A stretch of DNA of 35,743 nt from a bacterium (GTDB taxonomy: Bacteria > Ratteibacteria > UBA8468 > B48-G9 > DTJG01), in NCBI GenBank assembly GCA_026418655.1, contig JAOAAW010000195.1, positions 1-35,743 of the forward strand, in the 5' to 3' direction. A model generated the notes under the pieces. The model was not told where the DNA came from, did not search any database, and worked only from the letters and a program-made list of their open reading frames with translations. Both the position numbers and the translations under genes were made by a program. Position 1 is the first letter of the stretch; each line of letters starts with the position of its first letter. This document shows, one piece after another, positions 1 through 8,146 of this stretch.

Positions 1-1279
1 GCCCTGCGCCGACTCCAATAATTTGATTCAATGTTCCAAGCACAATCGCATTGGATTTCACATGCTTGCAGATGATGGCGGCAAATTTCAGTGCTTCCAT
101 TTCTTCCTTTGTTGGCTGGCGCTTTGTCTTTACTTCAAGTTTTTCCCAGTTAAGATTGTCGGGTGTCTGAAGTAATATCCCTGAGGATGCGCCTTTTATT
201 TCATATTCAGTGTCTTCCATCACAGGCATTTCAACGAGCCGAAGGTTTTCTTTTGCAGAAAGGATTTCCACTGCCTCTTTTGAAAAAGATGGCGCAATTA
301 TCACCTCAAAGAAAATATCCCTGATTGCTTTTGCGGTCTCTCCATCAAGGGGTCTGTTAAGCCCAATAATACCACCAAAGGCACTCAATGGGTCTGTTTG
401 CAATGCCTTTTCAAATGCCTGCTTCTGGGTGTCTCCGATCGCAGCACCACAGGGATTGTTGTGTTTTATAATACAACAGCTCGGCTGGTCAAACTCGCAC
501 GCTATTTTATAGGCGCTTTCCATATCAAGGATATTGTTGAAGGATAGCTGTTTTCCCTGTAATTGCTTCCATGATATTTTTTTATCAGCACACTGGTACC
601 ACGCTGCTTTCTGATGCGGATTTTCTCCATAGCGAAGCTGTTCTATCTTTTTGTAATAAAAGCCAATTTTATCTCTGAATTCTTCCTTCTGCGTTTCTTT
701 ATCAAAATATCTGCTTATAAGCCAGTCATAATAACTTGTGGTATGGAAAACTTCTGCAGCGCATCTTCTTGAAGTTTTTTCTGAAATACCGCCCTGTTTT
801 TCAATTTCTTGAATAATCTCAGGGTAAAATTTGGGGTCAACAACAACACAAACAAACTTCCAGTTTTTTGCAGATGCCCGTATCATTGAAGGTCCGCCAA
901 TGTCAATGTTTTCTATCAATTCTTCGTCTGTTGCGCCTTCAGAGAAAAAAACCTTCTCAAAAGGATAAAGGTTAACAACAACAAGGTCAATCCTGCTGAT
1001 ATTGTGTTTTGAAACCTGGTCAATATGCGATGGGTTATCCCTTTTGAAAAGAATTCCACCGTAAATAAAGGGATGAAGGGTTTTCACCCTTCCATCAAGA
1101 ATTTCTGGAAACCCTGTGATTTGAGAGATTTCCTTTACATCAATACCTGCTTCCCTTATGGCTTTTGCTGTGCCGCCTGTGGAAATTATTTCAACATTGT
1201 TTTTTGCAAGCACCTTTGCAAGGTCAATAAGTCCTGTTTTATCAGAAACACTTATCAATGCCCGTTTTACTTCAATCAT
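1..1279 (-). CDS. purH: Bifunctional IMP cyclohydrolase / AICAR formyltransferase (PurH), 3' end cut by window
   Basis: This protein catalyses the last two steps of purine synthesis, formylating AICAR to FAICAR and closing the ring to IMP in the cytosol. The reverse strand is open from the ATG at 1279 to the window edge (426 codons). About 90-100 C-terminal residues are missing compared with the usual 510-530. The N-terminal MGS-like cyclohydrolase domain begins MIEVKRALISVSDKTGL and carries STGGTAKAIREAG and GRVKTLHP. The formyltransferase domain has the KHNNPCG motif, with the catalytic Lys-His pair at about residues 272-273, and then DPLSAFGGIIGLNRP. A purine-rich AAAGGGGG ribosome site precedes the start. 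It lies 22 bases after the helicase stop, so it is probably the fourth gene of the pyrR-led operon. Identity is secure. Confidence 0.96.
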   Translation of the reverse strand, partial: MIEVKRALISVSDKTGLIDLAKVLAKNNVEIISTGGTAKAIREAGIDVKEISQITGFPEILDGRVKTLHPFIYGGILFKRDNPSHIDQVSKHNISRIDLVVVNLYPFEKVFFSEGATDEELIENIDIGGPSMIRASAKNWKFVCVVVDPKFYPEIIQEIEKQGGISEKTSRRCAAEVFHTTSYYDWLISRYFDKETQKEEFRDKIGFYYKKIEQLRYGENPHQKAAWYQCADKKISWKQLQGKQLSFNNILDMESAYKIACEFDQPSCCIIKHNNPCGAAIGDTQKQAFEKALQTDPLSAFGGIIGLNRPLDGETAKAIRDIFFEVIIAPSFSKEAVEILSAKENLRLVEMPVMEDTEYEIKGASSGILLQTPDNLNWEKLEVKTKRQPTKEEMEALKFAAIICKHVKSNAIVLGTLNQIIGVGAG

Positions 1280-1301
1280 TTTTCCCCCTTTTTGAAAAAA
1301 A

Positions 1302-3212
1302 TCAGTCAAATTTCCAGAATTCAATAAGATGACCGGGAATTTCCTGAATAAAGATTGACTTGCGATACGAGAAGTTTCTTGGATCTGACATATGATAGGT
1401 AATGTACAGATCTTCTTTTGCCCTCGTAATTCCGACATAAAAAATTCTTCTTTCTTCTTCTATCCCGGCATAATCATTACTTGAAAGAGTATGCGGGAAA
1501 TGAAAAGCAGAGACCCCTATAATAAAAACTATTTTCCACTCAAGTCCTTTCGCCTGATGAATGGTCGATAGTATGAGAACATCTTTTGTGTCTTTGATTT
1601 CACCTCTGAAATGTTCCTGTAAACTTGTCTGACTGATAAACTCTTCAACATTATTCCATGTGCTTGAAATTTCTCTTAAACTTTCAATATCAGCAAGCCG
1701 TTGTTCCCAGTCAAGATAATGGGATTCAAGGTAATCCTTATAGAAATTATTTACAATTATTCCTATCTGTTCAGGCACCTGTTTTGCTTCTCTCATGTTC
1801 TTCAAAAGATTTTTGAGATTTTCCCATCCCTTTTCAGCAGTTGAAATAAGTTTTATTCCATCAGAATTTATTATTTCATCTATGTTTGATTTCCCTCTTA
1901 CAAACGCTATTATCTTATCCCTTGAAGATTTCCCGACCCCTCTTGTCAGGTTCAGAACTCTTACCCAGGAAAGTTCGTCCTTTGGGTTTTGATATACCCT
2001 GAAAAAGGCAATGATATCCTTGATGTGCGCCATTTCAAAAAATCTCAGGCCGCCCCTCACAACATAGGGGATATTAAGCTTGTTAAGTTCAATTTCAATT
2101 TCAGCCGACTGATATCTTGACCTGAATAGAATTCCAATGTCAGATGGCCTTACCTTTTTTAGAAGTTCTTTTACCCTGTTTACCACAAAAACGCATTCAC
2201 TATGTTTATCATCACACTCAATCACAACTGGTTTTACTCCTGACTCCTTGACACTTTTCAAAACCTTGGGAAACTGATATCTGTTATGGGATATTACACT
2301 GTTTGCAAGGGACAGAATTTCAGGAGTGCTTCTGTAATTTGTCTGCAGGTAAAAAAGTTTTGCATCAGGATAAATCTTAGGAAAATCAAGAATATTCTGA
2401 ACAGTTGCGCCTCTGAAACTGTATATACTCTGGGCATCATCACCCACAACCATGATGTTTCTGTTAATTCTTGCCAGTTGATAAAGTATCAATGCCTGTA
2501 TTCTATTGGTATCCTGGTATTCATCAACAAGTATGTAAAGGAATCTTCTTGATATTTTTTCTCCTGGCTCCTGCATTGTAAGAATCTTGAGCCAGAATGA
2601 AAGTAAATCATCATAATCAACAACACCGAGTTCCCTTTTTCTTTTTTCATATGCATCGTGAATGGTCTCCAACCTTGCAATGATGTTTGAAAAATGTGGA
2701 TAGCGAGTCATTATAAGGTCTTTTATGGTTTCTGAAGTATTGGCTGATAAACCCAGAATTTCCTGAATTACTTCAGGAGCAATTTCTTTGTCCGGCAAAA
2801 TTTTTTTTGAAACTTCTCTTATGATAGAAAGCGAATCCTCGCGGTCAATGATAACATAGTTTGGTGATAGAGAAGCATAATGGCTGTATTTTCTTAAAAA
2901 AACATTGGCAACATGATGAAATGTGCCTGCTACCAGTGTTTCAGGAACTTTTCCAAGATACTTTTCTATCCTTCTTAACATTTCTCTTGCAGCCTTGTTG
3001 GTAAATGTAAGCAGGCATATTCTTGATGGTGGGATACCCTGTTCAAGCAGATACATTGTTCTGTAAATCAGTACCCTTGTTTTTCCAGAACCAGCGCCTG
3101 CAAGAACAAGGCATGGACCATCGCCTTCCCTGACGGCTTTCAGTTGTTCAGGATTTAAAAAAGCCTCGTAATTGATCTCAACCGCTGATTCAAGATTTTG
3201 TCTGGTGTTCAC
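1302..3212 (-). CDS. UvrD/PcrA/Rep-family superfamily 1 ATP-dependent DNA helicase
   Basis: This is a 3'-5' SF1A helicase for DNA repair and replication restart, acting in the cytosol. Visible motifs in order are Walker A AGAGSGKT near residue 40, motif II VDEYQDTN, motif III GDDAQSIYSFRGA, motif IV TNYRSTPEIL, motif V STIHQAKGLEW, and motif VI EERRIFYVGITRAKEDLY. At 636 residues it is shorter than typical UvrD or PcrA (about 720). It ends soon after motif VI and so lacks the usual C-terminal extension. The start is GTG, and its GTGA overlaps the pyrB stop, which implies translational coupling. Placing a repair helicase between pyrB and purH is unusual. Which of UvrD, PcrA or Rep it equals cannot be decided here, so no symbol is given. 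Confidence 0.93.
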   Translation of the reverse strand: MNTRQNLESAVEINYEAFLNPEQLKAVREGDGPCLVLAGAGSGKTRVLIYRTMYLLEQGIPPSRICLLTFTNKAAREMLRRIEKYLGKVPETLVAGTFHHVANVFLRKYSHYASLSPNYVIIDREDSLSIIREVSKKILPDKEIAPEVIQEILGLSANTSETIKDLIMTRYPHFSNIIARLETIHDAYEKRKRELGVVDYDDLLSFWLKILTMQEPGEKISRRFLYILVDEYQDTNRIQALILYQLARINRNIMVVGDDAQSIYSFRGATVQNILDFPKIYPDAKLFYLQTNYRSTPEILSLANSVISHNRYQFPKVLKSVKESGVKPVVIECDDKHSECVFVVNRVKELLKKVRPSDIGILFRSRYQSAEIEIELNKLNIPYVVRGGLRFFEMAHIKDIIAFFRVYQNPKDELSWVRVLNLTRGVGKSSRDKIIAFVRGKSNIDEIINSDGIKLISTAEKGWENLKNLLKNMREAKQVPEQIGIIVNNFYKDYLESHYLDWEQRLADIESLREISSTWNNVEEFISQTSLQEHFRGEIKDTKDVLILSTIHQAKGLEWKIVFIIGVSAFHFPHTLSSNDYAGIEEERRIFYVGITRAKEDLYITYHMSDPRNFSYRKSIFIQEIPGHLIEFWKFD

Positions 3213-4132
3213 TGTATATTTCTGACTGTGAGATACAGCACTGCCATTCTTACAGCAATTCCATTTGTAACCTGCTGAAGAATTAGCGAATTTTCCTTTT
3301 CCGCTGCTTCTGTCGATATTTCAATTCCTCTGTTCATAGGTCCTGGATGCATCAGGAAAAATTTATTCTTTGAAAAACCAAATTTTTTTAAGTCAAAACC
3401 AAAAAAATTCCTGTATTCTGAATGAGACGGAAAAAAGTTTTCCTGCTGTCTCTCTTTTTGAAGTCGCAACAGATAAACGATATCGGCATCCTTTACAGCA
3501 TCAGATATTGAATAACAAACCCTGACTCCTGTTTTTTCAATCCCTGAGGGTATAAGTGTGGGTGGACCACATACAGTAACCTTTGCTCCAAGTTTCGTGA
3601 AGCCCCAGATATTTGACCTTGCCACCCTGCTATGAAAAATGTCTCCAATAATCGCTATTTTTATCCCTACAATTTTGCCAAAAATCTCTCTCACAGTAAA
3701 AAGGTCTAAAAGTGCCTGTGTAGGGTGCTCATGACATCCATCACCTGCATTGATGACTGCTGCCCTGACTGACCTGCTTATAAGATAAGGTGCACCTGAA
3801 ACAGAGTGTCTCACAATGAAGCAATCAACCTTCATCGCTTCAATGTTTCTGGCAGTATCAACAATGGTTTCTCCCTTTGATACACTTGATGTGCTCACCT
3901 CAAAATTTAATACATCTGCAGAAAGCCGCTTTCCAGCAAGCTCAAAAGAGGTTTTTGTCCTCGTACTTGGTTCAAAGAAAAGATTGACTATTGTCTTTCC
4001 TCTGAGTGCAGGTACTTTTTTAACAGGTCTCGTGCTGACTTCCTTAAAAGAGCTTGCAGTATCAAGAATATATTCTATTTCTTCACGGTTTAATTCTTCC
4101 AGTCCGAGCAAATCTTTTCTTTTCCAGTTCAT
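3209..4132 (-). CDS. pyrB: Aspartate carbamoyltransferase catalytic subunit (PyrB)
   Basis: PyrB condenses carbamoyl phosphate with aspartate to carbamoyl-aspartate, the committed step of pyrimidine synthesis. The carbamoyl-phosphate loop FFEPSTRTKTSFELAGKRL lies near residues 52-70, HEHPTQALLDLFT near 135-147, and HPGPMNRGIEI near 262-272. The length of 307 residues matches the family norm. The ATG overlaps the pyrR stop as ATGA, and its own TGA overlaps the next start, so pyrR, pyrB and the helicase look translationally coupled. No regulatory-chain gene (pyrI) is present. Order and overlap with pyrR resemble the pyrR-pyrB pairs of many bacteria. Confidence 0.97.
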   Translation of the reverse strand: MNWKRKDLLGLEELNREEIEYILDTASSFKEVSTRPVKKVPALRGKTIVNLFFEPSTRTKTSFELAGKRLSADVLNFEVSTSSVSKGETIVDTARNIEAMKVDCFIVRHSVSGAPYLISRSVRAAVINAGDGCHEHPTQALLDLFTVREIFGKIVGIKIAIIGDIFHSRVARSNIWGFTKLGAKVTVCGPPTLIPSGIEKTGVRVCYSISDAVKDADIVYLLRLQKERQQENFFPSHSEYRNFFGFDLKKFGFSKNKFFLMHPGPMNRGIEISTEAAEKENSLILQQVTNGIAVRMAVLYLTVRNIQ

Positions 4133-4659
4133 TTTTTTGCTGTTATAATGACTTCTTCAACATCATCAACCTCTTTCAGTCTTACTTCAACCATCTGTTT
4201 TTTCCCTGTAACAACCTTTATACCATGATAATCTGCCTGTATGGGTAGTTCCCTGCAATTTGTCCTGTCAACAAGAACAAAGAGTTTTATAATTTTAGGT
4301 CTACCATAGTCAATAATCTGATCTATGGCTGCGCGTACTGTTCTTCCTGTGTACAGAACATCATCAACAAGGAGAATCTTTTTTCCTTCAGGCCCAAACA
4401 ATAGTTCTGAACCCGAAACAACGGGTCCACTTCCTATATCACTGAAATCGTCCCTGTACAGTGTAATATCAAGAGAACCATAGTCAATATTTCCTCCTGT
4501 TTTTCTGTCAATGATTTTTTTAATTCTTTCAGCCAGTACTGCGCCCCGCCTTTTTATACCAACTATGGCAGGGTCTTTTCCCATATCCTTTATAACCTGG
4601 CAGGCAAGTTTTTCCAGGATTTTCTTTATTTCTGTGGATGAAAGAATTCTATTTTCCAT
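4129..4659 (-). CDS. pyrR: PyrR: pyrimidine operon regulator / uracil phosphoribosyltransferase
   Basis: In other bacteria PyrR binds UMP and the pyr mRNA to control attenuation, and also converts uracil plus PRPP to UMP. At 176 residues the length is typical. The diagnostic PRPP-binding loop KKILLVDDVLYTGRTVRAA occupies about residues 94-112, and the N-terminal GIKRRGAVLAERI region matches the family. It is the first gene of the minus-strand pyr/helicase/pur run. There is no Shine-Dalgarno sequence before the ATG. A TAAAAT hexamer lies so close that the predicted transcript would begin at or near the start codon, leaving no room for the leader on which PyrR normally acts. PyrR may therefore control a site elsewhere or serve mainly as an enzyme. 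That regulatory point is inference. Confidence 0.95.
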   Translation of the reverse strand: MENRILSSTEIKKILEKLACQVIKDMGKDPAIVGIKRRGAVLAERIKKIIDRKTGGNIDYGSLDITLYRDDFSDIGSGPVVSGSELLFGPEGKKILLVDDVLYTGRTVRAAIDQIIDYGRPKIIKLFVLVDRTNCRELPIQADYHGIKVVTGKKQMVEVRLKEVDDVEEVIITAKK

Positions 4660-4665
4660 ACGTAT

Positions 4666-4671
4666 ATTTTA
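4666..4671 (-). promoter_or_regulatory. Weak candidate -10 (TAAAAT) for pyrR, implying a leaderless transcript
   Basis: TAAAAT ends six bases before the pyrR ATG, which would place +1 on the A of the start codon. No convincing -35 lies 16-18 bases upstream; the best sequences are TTCCCG or TTTCCC. No ribosome site is present. This is the only plausible -10 close to the gene, but the region is AT-rich and the call is weak. Confidence 0.3.
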
Positions 4672-4727
4672 ACCCAGAAATTGTTTTACGGGAAAACTCG
4701 TTGCGATAAATAAATTGTTTAATTGTG

Positions 4728-4736
4728 TGATAGAAT
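4728..4736 (+). promoter_or_regulatory. Candidate extended -10 promoter for the URO-D/esterase/AraD operon
   Basis: The string TGATAGAAT is an extended -10 (TGn followed by TAGAAT). Transcription would start near 4743, about 28 bases before the ATG at 4771. No good -35 is seen, which extended -10 promoters tolerate. A ribosome site AGAGG at 4759-4763 lies downstream. The 111-base gap is shared with divergent pyrR. Confidence 0.45.
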
Positions 4737-4770
4737 AAATATGAAATTTTCGGAACAAAGAGGATGAAAT

Positions 4771-5784
4771 ATGACAGAAAGAGAAAGATTGTTGAACTGC
4801 ATCGAACTCAAAGGAGATGGTGAGATATTTTCAAGTGTTTCAATTATACCGACTGTTTGGGATAACAATAAAGAATATTTTGAAAAAATACAGAAAGAAT
4901 GTCCAAATGTTCCAATTGGAGTTTCAAGGGATGAAACAAGGAGAGCAGGAAATAAAGTTAGAGATAAATGGGGTTGTCTGTGGATATATCCCCTTGACTA
5001 TCTTGATGGTCAGGTCATTGAGCATCCACTGGATAACTGGGAAAAATTAAAGGATTATAAACCACCTGACCCTGAAAAATATACTGACTGGGAAAAGGCA
5101 AAAAAAGATATAGAAGAAGCGAAGAGAAAAGGAAATTTTACTTCTGGCGGGGTTGACCATGGCTTTTTCTTTCTTCTTATCACATATCTTCGGGGTTTTG
5201 AAAATGCAATGATTGATTTTGCTGAAGGCAACAAAAACATCTTTAAATTGATAGAAATCATTGAGAATTACTGGCTTGGAGTGATAAAAAAATGGATTGA
5301 CATTGGTGTTGATATGATAGGTTTTGGAGATGATTTAGGTTTACAGACTTCTCTTCCAATGAGCCCGCAGGCATGGAGGAAATACATAAAACCATCCTAT
5401 ATGAAATTTTTCGGGCTTTGTCGTGATAACGGTGTTCACGCAGGCCTTCATACTGATGGCTGGATTGTTTCAATTATGGAAGACCTTATTGAATGCAGGT
5501 TAAGTGTGCTCAATCCACAGGATATGGTCAATGGAATTGATAATATAGAAAGATTGCTGAAAGGAAGGATCTGTATAGACCTTGATATTGACAGGCAGCA
5601 CATAACATATTCAGGAACACCTGAGGAAATTGACAGACATATCCTTAACTGTGTGAAACGACTTGGTTCAGAAAAGGGTGGATTGATTTTGAAGTTTGGC
5701 GCTTATCCTGGAACACCGGTTGAAAATATTGGAGCAGTTATTAAAGCATTTGAAAAATATCGTTATTACTGGGTGAAAAAATGA
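4771..5784 (+). CDS. Uroporphyrinogen decarboxylase (URO-D)-fold protein, probably methyltransferase-like rather than HemE
   Basis: The 337-residue protein has the URO-D/MtaA/CmuA-type TIM-barrel layout. It begins MTERERLLNCIELKG, has a central IGVDMIGFGDDLGLQTSLPMSPQ stretch near residues 180-200, the conserved HTDGW near 225-230, NPQDM near 245, and a C-terminal GGLILKFGAYPGTPVENI. The HemE N-terminal arginine-rich substrate signature is not seen. Family knowledge links such stand-alone homologues to corrinoid-dependent methyl transfer or to uncharacterised catabolism in environmental bacteria. The neighbours are a secreted esterase and an AraD-like epimerase, not haem genes, which supports a catabolic role. 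The start follows AGAGG, and its stop overlaps the next ATG as ATGA. Substrate is unknown. Confidence 0.75.
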   Translation: MTERERLLNCIELKGDGEIFSSVSIIPTVWDNNKEYFEKIQKECPNVPIGVSRDETRRAGNKVRDKWGCLWIYPLDYLDGQVIEHPLDNWEKLKDYKPPDPEKYTDWEKAKKDIEEAKRKGNFTSGGVDHGFFFLLITYLRGFENAMIDFAEGNKNIFKLIEIIENYWLGVIKKWIDIGVDMIGFGDDLGLQTSLPMSPQAWRKYIKPSYMKFFGLCRDNGVHAGLHTDGWIVSIMEDLIECRLSVLNPQDMVNGIDNIERLLKGRICIDLDIDRQHITYSGTPEEIDRHILNCVKRLGSEKGGLILKFGAYPGTPVENIGAVIKAFEKYRYYWVKK

Positions 5785-7487
5785 ATAAAATTATACTTTT
5801 TCTTTTCGGCCTGGTTTCAATGGTTTTCAGTCAAACAGATTTCGTAGAACCGATTTTCAATCTGGAAAAAATTATCAATGAACCCCTGGACACAAAGATT
5901 ATAAACACCAGTAAGAAAGAAAATATCGTAATTCAGGAAATTGAATTTACTTCTGAACACTATCAGGGAAAGCCAGTAAGAATTTATGGAATTATCGCTT
6001 TTCCTGAGGATGCAAAAACGTTGCCTGCAATCTTCTGGAGTCAGGCAGGAATGGCACCAGCAAATACTGGGATGCCAGAATTTTTTGCAAAAAGGGGATA
6101 TGTTTGCATGTGTATCACCCTGCCTCATTCTATCTGGAATCCAAATGTGGCATTCAATACAAAAAATCCTGAAGATGGGAATATGACACACTATGCCATA
6201 GCGCAGATGAGGGCGATTACATATCTGACCAGTATCCCGCAGGTCAATCCTGAAAGGATAGGTATTGGCGGGTCTTCTTATGGCGGCTTTTTTTCAACAT
6301 TGATTGCAGGCGCAGATCCAAGAATTAAATGTGGGATGTCATTTTTTGCTGGTGGAAATATGGCTTATGGAACGCATATCCCTCAGTTTACACAACTTCA
6401 ATCGCAACAGGATATTGAAATATGGAACAAAACAATAGACCCTGCATTGAGATTGAAATTCAAAAAGGTTCCTTTTTTATGGGGAATTGCAACAAATGAC
6501 AACTGGTTTTATTTGCCATCAGTTATTAAAACATATCAGGAATCCATAGGTGAAAAAAGGATGGCCATTGTACCCATGTGGGAACATGGTTTTCCTGAAG
6601 AAATTGATGAGCAGCTTTTTTCCTGGTTTGATATCTACCTGAAACAATCAAGAAAACCCTATAACAGGGTGTCAGAATTATCCATCAAAAGAAATGGGAA
6701 TAGACTTGTGGCTGCATGGGGTTTTAATGGTGAAAATAAAGTTAAAAGGGCAGAACTTGTCATAAGTTATGGAAAAGTTGCATTGTGGAAGTACTGGATA
6801 CATCGCAATTACATTGTCCTTCCTGCGAAAATCAAGGGAAATACTGCAACAGGTGAAATTCCTGTGGTAGAACCAGGCATTGAAATGCTTGTTTATGGAA
6901 ATATTATAGATGAAAATGAGGTTATGATATCTACTGTTCCTGTTCAGATAAAAGCAACTGATTATGGAATAAAAAAACCAAATTGTTCTACCAAATTCAA
7001 TCTTTTTCAGTGGAAGATTTTTGACCATAAAACAGAAATAAATTTCAGAAGGATGGGCTTTACAGCATTTACCTTTGATTATGAAACCAGAAAAAATGAC
7101 ATGCCATCGTTAAAGGTTGAGCCATCAAAAACAGGGAAAAAATCCCAGGTATTGCTCAAACTTCACCATGTCCCAGAGCATTCTCATAAACTCAAGATAT
7201 GGGTTAAAGCAGAAAAACCGACTGAAATAAATGTGAGTGTGAAAGCAGTACAATTGCCTGATTCACAATCAGAAATTGTAAAAAAACTCAGGAAACAAAC
7301 AGAAGATAACACGGTTCTGCCTGTTTATTCAAAAACATTTGCCATTGATGAGAAATGGAAATTGGTTGAGGTTGATTGCCAGTATAATAATGAAGACATT
7401 GAAGGATATAATCTTTTGATTTCATCAGGTCAGCAGGTGCCTTACTGGATAAACAGTATCATTTTTGAGCCGGTATGGAAAAAATAA
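5781..7487 (+). CDS. Secreted alpha/beta-hydrolase of the acetylxylan esterase / dienelactone hydrolase type
   Basis: A short signal peptide (about residues 1-17, MNKIILFLFGLVSMVFSQ) indicates export. An alpha/beta-hydrolase domain spans about residues 45-290. A GxSxG elbow reads GGSSYGG, with Ser166 the likely nucleophile. Asp240 (in ATNDNWF) and His269 (in WEHGFPEE) are the likely partners. The domain resembles AXE1/DLH-type esterases that remove acetyl or other ester groups from plant polysaccharides. The remaining 270 residues look beta-rich and contain no motif I recognise; they may bind carbohydrate. The gene overlaps its upstream neighbour by 4 bases and the AraD-like gene by 13, so it sits mid-operon. 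Substrate is inferred, not shown. Confidence 0.8.
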   Translation: MNKIILFLFGLVSMVFSQTDFVEPIFNLEKIINEPLDTKIINTSKKENIVIQEIEFTSEHYQGKPVRIYGIIAFPEDAKTLPAIFWSQAGMAPANTGMPEFFAKRGYVCMCITLPHSIWNPNVAFNTKNPEDGNMTHYAIAQMRAITYLTSIPQVNPERIGIGGSSYGGFFSTLIAGADPRIKCGMSFFAGGNMAYGTHIPQFTQLQSQQDIEIWNKTIDPALRLKFKKVPFLWGIATNDNWFYLPSVIKTYQESIGEKRMAIVPMWEHGFPEEIDEQLFSWFDIYLKQSRKPYNRVSELSIKRNGNRLVAAWGFNGENKVKRAELVISYGKVALWKYWIHRNYIVLPAKIKGNTATGEIPVVEPGIEMLVYGNIIDENEVMISTVPVQIKATDYGIKKPNCSTKFNLFQWKIFDHKTEINFRRMGFTAFTFDYETRKNDMPSLKVEPSKTGKKSQVLLKLHHVPEHSHKLKIWVKAEKPTEINVSVKAVQLPDSQSEIVKKLRKQTEDNTVLPVYSKTFAIDEKWKLVEVDCQYNNEDIEGYNLLISSGQQVPYWINSIIFEPVWKK

Positions 7488-8146
7488 AAGACTTAAGAAA
7501 AAGGGTATATGAGGCAAATCTACTTCTACCAGAATATGGTCTTGTTGCGGGCACCCAGGGAAATGTGAGCGGTCTTGATAGGAAGAGAAACATTGTCTAT
7601 ATCAAGCCAAGCGGTGTGCCCTATGAAAAAATGAAACCTTCTGATATCGTTGGAATTGATTTTGAAGGAAATGTTATTGAAGGAAGATTAAAGCCATCCG
7701 TTGACTGGATTCACCATATTTTTATTTACAGAAACATCCCTGAAACCTGTGGAGTTGTTCACACCCATAGTGTTTATGCCACTGTTTTTGCTGCCTGCGG
7801 TATTCCAGTACCCTGCCTTACCACTGGACAGGCAGATGTTTTTGGCAGTGAAATACCTGTCAGTGAGTATGCTGACAATAAGTCAGACAATATTGGAAAG
7901 GCAATTTTGAAATACAGGAAGCCAGGTTGTCCTGCGGTAATTCTCGGCAAACACGGAGTTTTTACATTTGATACCAGTCCTGAAAAGGCAGTTTTTGCAG
8001 CCCTTATGACAGAATACTTTGCAAAAATAAACCTGTTTGCCATAATTCTGGGGAACCTGAAAGGAAAAAAATTAAGCCCTCTTTCAGAAACCGAAATAAA
8101 AAAGTGGTATGAAAGATACCATGGAAAGGGCTATGGTCAGAAATAA
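7475..8146 (+). CDS. araD: Class II aldolase-family protein, probably L-ribulose-5-phosphate 4-epimerase
   Basis: AraD interconverts L-ribulose-5-phosphate and D-xylulose-5-phosphate, feeding pentoses into central metabolism. The zinc ligands are visible as His96 and His98 in VHTHS and His160 in GKHGVF. The AraD-specific residues also appear: Asp77, Asp121 in GQADVFG, and Tyr220 in the C-terminal GKGYGQ, which matches the E. coli AraD tail. That tail favours AraD over fuculose-1-phosphate aldolase, although L-xylulose or ribulose relatives of AraD (UlaF, SgbE) share it. The length of 223 is close to the usual 231. The start lies inside the end of the esterase gene, so the two are co-translated. 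Its TAA directly abuts the convergent stop of the ABC exporter gene. Confidence 0.8.
   Translation: MEKIKDLRKRVYEANLLLPEYGLVAGTQGNVSGLDRKRNIVYIKPSGVPYEKMKPSDIVGIDFEGNVIEGRLKPSVDWIHHIFIYRNIPETCGVVHTHSVYATVFAACGIPVPCLTTGQADVFGSEIPVSEYADNKSDNIGKAILKYRKPGCPAVILGKHGVFTFDTSPEKAVFAALMTEYFAKINLFAIILGNLKGKKLSPLSETEIKKWYERYHGKGYGQK

Noticed and set aside
210..1327. Plus-strand reading frames of about 100 codons
   Set aside because: They lie antisense to purH, whose domain motifs are unmistakable, and encode no recognisable domain.
4771..5784. HemE (haem synthesis uroporphyrinogen decarboxylase)
   Set aside because: The N-terminal substrate-binding arginine signature is missing, and the neighbours are catabolic rather than haem genes.
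8118..8137. Hairpin ACCAT/ATGGT near the end of the AraD-like gene as a terminator
   Set aside because: Five-base arms, a ten-base loop, no following T-run, and a position within coding sequence.
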